From: Campylobacterota bacterium
GTDB taxonomy: Bacteria > Campylobacterota > Campylobacteria > Campylobacterales > Sulfurovaceae
Assembly: GCA_015488875.1 (NCBI GenBank)
Contig: WFMX01000075.1
Location: 1 to 10,930 of the forward strand
Direction of reading: 5' to 3'
Length of the DNA stretch: 10,930 bases
Both the position numbers and the translations under genes were made by a program. The notes under the pieces were generated by a model. That model worked only from the letters and a program-made list of their open reading frames with translations. It had not been told where the DNA came from and ran no database searches. Below are positions 7,320 through 10,930 of this stretch, piece by piece. The first letter of the stretch is position 1; each line of letters opens with the position of its first letter.

Positions 7320-7865
7320 GTGAGTAAATCAAAGATAGAGCTAGATCCAAATCAGTATATAGTGAGCAAAACCGACACAAAAGGTATCATCACATATGTC
7401 AATGACTATTTTATGAAGATATCAGGATATACACAGAGTGAAATGATAGGTCAGCCACACAATATCATACGACACCCAGACATGCCGAGAGTGATGTTTA
7501 AGCTACTATGGAAAAATATATCCGCAGGCAAGGATATGCATGCAGTCATTAAAAATCGTGCAAAAAATGGAAAATACTATTGGGTATTTACTGCATTTGA
7601 CATACACTATGATAAGGATAACAATATAGATGGTTACACAGCCTATAGGCGAGGTGTCAATAATAGAACCATCAAAAAAATAGGCAAACTATATAGTAAG
7701 CTACTGGAGATAGAGGAGCAAGAGGGTACGAAAGCATCAGAGAAGTATCTCAAAAAGTTTTTGGACAAAAAAGATATGAGCTATGACCAATATGTATGGT
7801 CGCTTATCAGTCATAATAAATCATCAAGTAAATTTTTTGCCAAGATGAAAAAGCTCTTTGGTTGA
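7320..7865 (+). CDS. Aer/CetB-type PAS-domain redox sensor protein
   Basis: This 181-residue soluble protein has a single N-terminal PAS domain (~12-112) of the Aer type. YVNDYF (26-31), GYTQSEMIGQPHNIIRHPDMP (36-56), the LW at 63-64 and KNGKYYWV (82-89) closely match the FAD-binding PAS of E. coli Aer and of Campylobacter CetB. The residues equivalent to Aer Arg57, His58 and Asp60 are Arg51, His52 and Asp54. The C-terminal ~65 residues are charged and helical, with no HAMP, methyl-accepting, kinase or GGDEF output domain and no membrane segment. It therefore probably signals through a partner, as CetB does with CetA. The start is GTG with AGGAG 6 nt upstream, 1 nt after the ispH stop, so translation is probably coupled. 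FAD binding and an energy-taxis role are inferred from the family. I do not give it the name cetB because no cetA is in view. Confidence 0.88.
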   Translation: MSKSKIELDPNQYIVSKTDTKGIITYVNDYFMKISGYTQSEMIGQPHNIIRHPDMPRVMFKLLWKNISAGKDMHAVIKNRAKNGKYYWVFTAFDIHYDKDNNIDGYTAYRRGVNNRTIKKIGKLYSKLLEIEEQEGTKASEKYLKKFLDKKDMSYDQYVWSLISHNKSSSKFFAKMKKLFG

Positions 7866-7899
7866 TCCATATTGTTAATTTTCAGGGAGTCTCACATAC

Positions 7900-8796
7900 A
7901 TGAGAGATAAGATCAAAAATATGGACAGAGGCATACTCCTCATGCTTCTTGCCTCCCTTAGCTTTGCTATGATGGGTGGATTTGCCAAGGTTTTGACAAG
8001 TGCATTACCACCTGTCGAGATCACATTTTTTCGCAATATTGCAGGAGTCATACTAGTAGGTGTCACTCTATGGAAGATACCACTCAAGCAGAAAGGTGGC
8101 AAACCACTCCTACTTCTCTTTCGTGGCACTATGGGCTTTTTGGCACTATTGGCATACTTCTATATAATGGCATATATCCCTCTAGGCGAAGCAGTCACCT
8201 ACAACAAAACATCGCCTATCTTTGTAGCGATATTTGCGTATCTGTTTTTAGGAGAGAAATTACCAAAAAAAGCACTTTTAGCTATCATATTGGGTTTTGT
8301 AGGCATAGTACTGGTCGCTAGACCTGATGGTTTATCACTTGATAAATATGATGCTTTGGGTATCTTTTCGGGTATTGGTGCGGCATTGGCATACACATCT
8401 ATCAGAGAGCTTCGCACATATTATGACACTAGAGCTATAGTGCTATCATTTATGGGTATGGGAACTATAGGACCTATCATATTGATGAGTATCGCTCCGT
8501 TCGTAGATGCTTCACCTGACAATATGCTATTTGCTCCATTTGTGATGCCGAGTGGTGACCAATGGCTCATGGTGCTAGCCGTAGGTCTATTTGCTACAAT
8601 ATCTCAACTACTCATGACAAAAGCATATGAGCTGACCAAAGCAGGCATAGTAGGCACTATCTCCTATTCCAATATCATCTTTGCAGTCATCATAGGCACT
8701 CTACTAGGAGACCCTATACCTGACATATGGACATTTCTAGGTATAGCATTAGTCATCACCTCAGGTGTATTGGTGACACTAGCTAAAAGTAAGTAG
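7900..8796 (+). CDS. EamA/DMT-family transporter
   Basis: This 298-residue inner-membrane protein of the drug/metabolite transporter superfamily has two EamA repeats (~11-140 and ~153-295), each of about five hydrophobic helices, ten in all. Repeat 1 ends with TSPIFVAIFAYLFLGEKL and GFVGIVLVARP. Repeat 2 has GIGAALAYTSIREL and ends with GIVGTISYSNIIFAVIIGTLLGD. The protein is most like RhaT/YdcZ-unrelated, general EamA exporters of amino acids or metabolites. The substrate cannot be told from the sequence. AGGGAG lies about 10 nt before the ATG at 7900. An alternative in-frame ATG at 7921 would drop seven residues but has a poorer ribosome-binding site. The gene follows the PAS gene after 34 nt with no terminator between, so it is probably in the same transcript. 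Confidence 0.93.
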   Translation: MRDKIKNMDRGILLMLLASLSFAMMGGFAKVLTSALPPVEITFFRNIAGVILVGVTLWKIPLKQKGGKPLLLLFRGTMGFLALLAYFYIMAYIPLGEAVTYNKTSPIFVAIFAYLFLGEKLPKKALLAIILGFVGIVLVARPDGLSLDKYDALGIFSGIGAALAYTSIRELRTYYDTRAIVLSFMGMGTIGPIILMSIAPFVDASPDNMLFAPFVMPSGDQWLMVLAVGLFATISQLLMTKAYELTKAGIVGTISYSNIIFAVIIGTLLGDPIPDIWTFLGIALVITSGVLVTLAKSK

Positions 8797-8953
8797 ACGA
8801 GTATATTGACATCAAATTTATCTACAAAGAATAAAATGTGCCGATATGACAATGTTTTCATCTTGTTTAGATTTGATATCCATCATGATTAAGCAGATAC
8901 AAAAGAAGATGATGTATACTTAAATTCTATTAAACTACAGTTGGGAGTTCAAA
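8797..8953. other. Intergenic region with inverted repeat before cstA
   Basis: This 157-bp gap between the EamA gene and cstA contains an imperfect inverted repeat. GACATCAAATTTA (8808-8820) pairs with TAGATTTGATATC (8868-8880) at 11 of 13 positions, plus one G-U in RNA, around a 47-nt loop. Two -10-like boxes are present: TAAAAT at 8832-8837, inside the loop, and TATACT at 8915-8920. No intrinsic terminator with a T-run is seen. The gap separates the upstream operon from cstA and most likely holds the cstA promoter. Confidence 0.5.
8915..8920 (+). promoter_or_regulatory. Candidate -10 box for cstA
   Basis: TATACT, preceded by TG, would start transcription near 8927 and give a leader of about 27 nt that includes the ribosome-binding site GGGAG (8943-8947, 6 nt before the ATG). 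The upstream TAAAAT at 8832-8837 is an alternative with a leader of about 110 nt. Neither has a recognisable -35. Confidence 0.35.
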
Positions 8954-10405
8954 ATGATTACTTTTCTTTCGGCATTGGTCATACTACTACTTGCCTATTT
9001 TATCTATGGCAAATTTATTGAGAGAGTCTTTGGGGTGGATGATAGTCGTCCAACTCCTGCATATGCACAAGAGGACGATGTAGACTATATACCTATGGAT
9101 ACAAAAAAGGTATATTTGATACAGTTTCTCAATATTGCTGGGCTAGGACCTATATTTGGACCTATACTCGGTGCTTTGTATGGTCCTGCTGCATTTTACT
9201 GGATAGTGATAGGTGCTATATTTGCTGGTGGTGTGCATGACTATATGTCAGGCATGATGTCTGTAAGAACAGAGGGTAAATCCATAGCGGAAATCACTGG
9301 AGATTATCTCGGTGAGCCTGCTAGATATCTGATGCTCTTTGTCTCGGTCATCTTACTACTCTTTGTCGGTGTAGTCTTCATAGTAGGACCCGCTGGACTG
9401 TTGGCAAATCTATCATTTACCAATGATGGACATGGCATTTTTGAGGGGACTATCTTTGGTGATACAACTATCTGGATAACTATCATATTTATCTACTACT
9501 TCATATCCACTATAGTACCGATAGACAAAATCATAGGCAAGATATATCCATTTTTTGGTGCTGTGCTTATGTTTATGGCATTTGGTGTGGCTGGTGCGAT
9601 GATCTATCATGGATTGGCTATACCTGAAATCACAGATGCCTCTAGCTTCACCCATCCAAACGGCATACCTATATGGCCTGCACTATTTTTCACCATCTCT
9701 TGTGGTGCTATATCTGGCTTCCACGCTACCCAATCTCCCCTCATGGCTAGGACTATCAAAAAAGAGTCACTAGGAAGAAAAGTCTTTTATGGTGCTATGA
9801 TCACAGAGGCAGTGATAGCGATGATATGGGCTAGTGTGGGTATGGCATTTTTTCCAAATGGCATAGATGGATTGAGCGATATCTTGACCAAAGGCGGACC
9901 AGGACTGGTAGTCAACTCCGTAGCAGTTGGCTATCTAGGTGTCATCGGTGGCATCACGGCTATATTGGGAGTGATAGTAGCACCCATCACATCAGGAGAT
10001 ACTGCATTTAGGTCTATAAGACTTACTATATCAGATAGGTTTGATATACATCAAGACAAGATCAAAAATCGCCTACTTATTGCAGTGCCTATCTTTGTCA
10101 TAGCATTCCTCATCACCGAGATAGGCTTCGCTACGATATGGATGTACTTCTCATTCTCCAATCAACTCTTAGCGACTATCACTCTATGGACTGCCACAGC
10201 ATTTCTCTATCAACATGGTAGAAACTTTTGGGTCACAGCCCTACCAGGACTCTTTATGTCTGCTTCGGTAGTAGGATATGTGCTAATGGCAAAAGAGTTT
10301 CCATTTGAGTTCACCCAAGAGGTAGGCTTCATAGCTGGTGCATTGACTGCTTTGGCTATATTTGTCTATCTCATCATAATCTCTCGAAAAGGTAGTAAAG
10401 TATAG
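8954..10405 (+). CDS. cstA: Carbon starvation protein CstA family transporter, short form
   Basis: This 483-residue polytopic membrane protein has about 13 hydrophobic segments. Family signatures are QFLNIAGLGPIFGPILGAL (57-75), GGVHDYMSGMMSVRTEGKSI (92-111), SCGAISGFHATQSPLMARTI (249-268), APITSGDTAFRSIR (343-356) and FSNQLLA (401-407). E. coli CstA and BtsT are about 700 residues. This protein belongs to the shorter subgroup that lacks the long C-terminal extension. The ending is natural (VYLIIISRKGSKV), not a truncation. Family members take up pyruvate (E. coli BtsT and CstA) or peptides (reported for CstA in E. coli and Campylobacter jejuni). The substrate here is open. GGGAG lies 6 nt before the ATG. 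The gene appears to be transcribed alone, and a hairpin starts 12 nt after its stop. Confidence 0.95.
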   Translation: MITFLSALVILLLAYFIYGKFIERVFGVDDSRPTPAYAQEDDVDYIPMDTKKVYLIQFLNIAGLGPIFGPILGALYGPAAFYWIVIGAIFAGGVHDYMSGMMSVRTEGKSIAEITGDYLGEPARYLMLFVSVILLLFVGVVFIVGPAGLLANLSFTNDGHGIFEGTIFGDTTIWITIIFIYYFISTIVPIDKIIGKIYPFFGAVLMFMAFGVAGAMIYHGLAIPEITDASSFTHPNGIPIWPALFFTISCGAISGFHATQSPLMARTIKKESLGRKVFYGAMITEAVIAMIWASVGMAFFPNGIDGLSDILTKGGPGLVVNSVAVGYLGVIGGITAILGVIVAPITSGDTAFRSIRLTISDRFDIHQDKIKNRLLIAVPIFVIAFLITEIGFATIWMYFSFSNQLLATITLWTATAFLYQHGRNFWVTALPGLFMSASVVGYVLMAKEFPFEFTQEVGFIAGALTALAIFVYLIIISRKGSKV

Positions 10406-10648
10406 AACTCCTCTCTCGTTGCGAAGCTTCCACTTCGCAACACATCAGGTATCAAAAATCTATGAATGATGAGATTGGCATCTTGCTCTTTGGCAATTGC
10501 TATATTTTGGCTTGCCATTCTTGATAACTCTTTGACTATCGCAGACAAACAATATATTGTTGGCTTTTTTGCTCTTTTTGACTACTAGACAAGCTACTCT
10601 CGTTGGCTTCAGCAACTTCGTTTTATCTTTTGCTCGCAAATCTATTTG
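10406..10648. other. Hairpin-rich gene-free region after cstA
   Basis: This 243-bp stretch has no convincing gene. On the minus strand a 60-codon frame (10548-10366) can be read only from a TTG without a good ribosome-binding site and it overlaps the cstA 3' end. Extended upstream, the frame stays open to a stop at 10584-10582. A second minus-strand frame stays open after the stop of the partial gene at the right end, down to about 10460. Such competing open frames fit decayed coding sequence or a repeat element, but I recognise no family in them. The 9-mer CTCTCGTTG occurs twice (10413 and 10597), each time followed by short self-complementary sequence. Confidence 0.45.
10418..10441. repeat. 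Perfect 9-bp hairpin after cstA
   Basis: GTTGCGAAG (10418-10426) and CTTCGCAAC (10433-10441) form a perfect stem around a 6-nt loop, CTTCCA. It begins 12 nt after the cstA stop and could end or stabilise that transcript. Neither strand has a T-run after it, so a Rho-independent terminator is not supported. The preceding CTCTCGTTG (10413-10421) recurs at 10597-10605. Confidence 0.6.
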
Positions 10649-10657
10649 CTATCGCAA
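10630..10657. repeat. Interrupted hairpin at 3' end of minus-strand partial gene
   Basis: The inner stem GCAAAT (10636-10641) and ATTTGC (10644-10649) is separated by CT. An outer TTGC (10630-10633) pairs with GCAA (10654-10657) across a small internal loop, giving about 10 bp in total. The element covers the stop codon of the minus-strand partial gene, so it could act as a 3'-end structure for its mRNA. There is no T-run. Confidence 0.45.
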
Positions 10658-10930
10658 TAATTTACACTTAAAATATATAACGCTATCTTGGATATCCTCT
10701 ATGGTCATATCTTTAACTTCTGGATATTCAAAACAGTTTAAGATATTGTTCGTATATACATCTCTAGCGGATATTATCTCTACCGTGACCATATATCGTT
10801 TGCCTCTTTTGTAGATATAGTTTGCATCACTTAGTGGCACTCCTCTCACGGCTATCTTATCTTTCAATGTTGAAGTAATCTCTCTGTATGCTATGGCTTC
10901 CTCTTCCATGTACTTCTCACCAAACTGATC
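10649..10930 (-). CDS. Hypothetical protein, C-terminal part, runs off window
   Basis: The frame is open from the window edge to a TAG at 10651-10649, giving 93 codons. The first ATG in it is at 10909, with only a weak GGTGAG upstream. The seven codons before that ATG (DQFGEKY) read on smoothly into a charged helix, so the true start is probably beyond the window. The visible part is mixed alpha/beta: a charged helix (EEEAIAYREITSTLKDK), then strands around YIYKRGKRYMVTVEIISA, and an acidic tail ending IYFKCKLLR. Codon use (ATA, AGA, GAT) matches the neighbouring genes, which favours it over the overlapping plus-strand frame at 10557-10814. There is no membrane segment. I do not recognise the family and assign no function. 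Confidence 0.6.
   Translation of the reverse strand, partial: DQFGEKYMEEEAIAYREITSTLKDKIAVRGVPLSDANYIYKRGKRYMVTVEIISARDVYTNNILNCFEYPEVKDMTIEDIQDSVIYFKCKLLR

Noticed and set aside
10366..10548. Minus-strand 60-codon frame as a real small gene
   Set aside because: It starts at TTG without a clear ribosome-binding site, overlaps the cstA 3' end and runs through the 9-bp hairpin. I kept it only as a note on possibly decayed sequence.
10557..10814. Plus-strand 85-codon frame as a small membrane protein
   Set aside because: It overlaps the minus-strand frame that has the codon use of the neighbouring genes. Its composition looks like the shadow of that gene plus the hairpin, and it has no good ribosome-binding site.

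Overview
The window looks like a chromosomal segment of a Campylobacterota (former Epsilonproteobacteria) bacterium, probably a free-living relative of Sulfurovum or Sulfurimonas. The evidence is the gene order pheS-pheT-aroA-ispH, which is characteristic of that phylum, the Aer/CetB-type PAS-only protein, the AT-rich -10 box (TAGATAAAAT) with no clear -35, and moderately AT-rich coding sequence that leans heavily on ATA (Ile), AGA (Arg), CTA and GTA codons. The genus is an inference from style, not from any search.

Layout. Positions 1-193 are non-coding and hold two copies of a 33-nt direct repeat, one of which forms half of a long hairpin (REP/RAYT-like). Positions 194-1677 (minus strand) carry a two-gene unit: a metallo-beta-lactamase-fold hydrolase followed by a short SppA signal-peptide peptidase. 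A 175-bp divergent intergenic region (1678-1852) holds candidate promoters for both directions. Positions 1853-7318 (plus strand) are a very compact housekeeping operon, pheS-pheT-aroA-ispH, in which every junction overlaps (4, 22 and 4 nt). A PAS-domain redox-sensor-like gene follows after 1 nt, and a ten-helix EamA/DMT exporter follows 34 nt later. After a 157-bp gap, a short-form CstA carbon-starvation/peptide or pyruvate transporter (8954-10405) stands alone. The right end (10406-10930) holds hairpin-rich non-coding DNA and the C-terminal part of an unrecognised minus-strand gene that runs off the window.

How the genes fit together. PheST charges tRNA-Phe, AroA makes EPSP for chorismate and hence for phenylalanine and other aromatics, and IspH finishes the MEP isoprenoid pathway. 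These are coupled as one growth-linked operon, with the PAS and EamA genes apparently appended to its end. SppA and the hydrolase are housekeeping genes transcribed away from it.

Most of the window is ordinary. The points worth a second look are the degenerate editing (B3/B4) domain of PheT, the repeat elements at both edges, the PAS gene sitting where rpsA is commonly found after ispH, and the unrecognised partial gene at the right end. I saw no CRISPR array, tRNA, rRNA, transposase gene or recognisable defence system.
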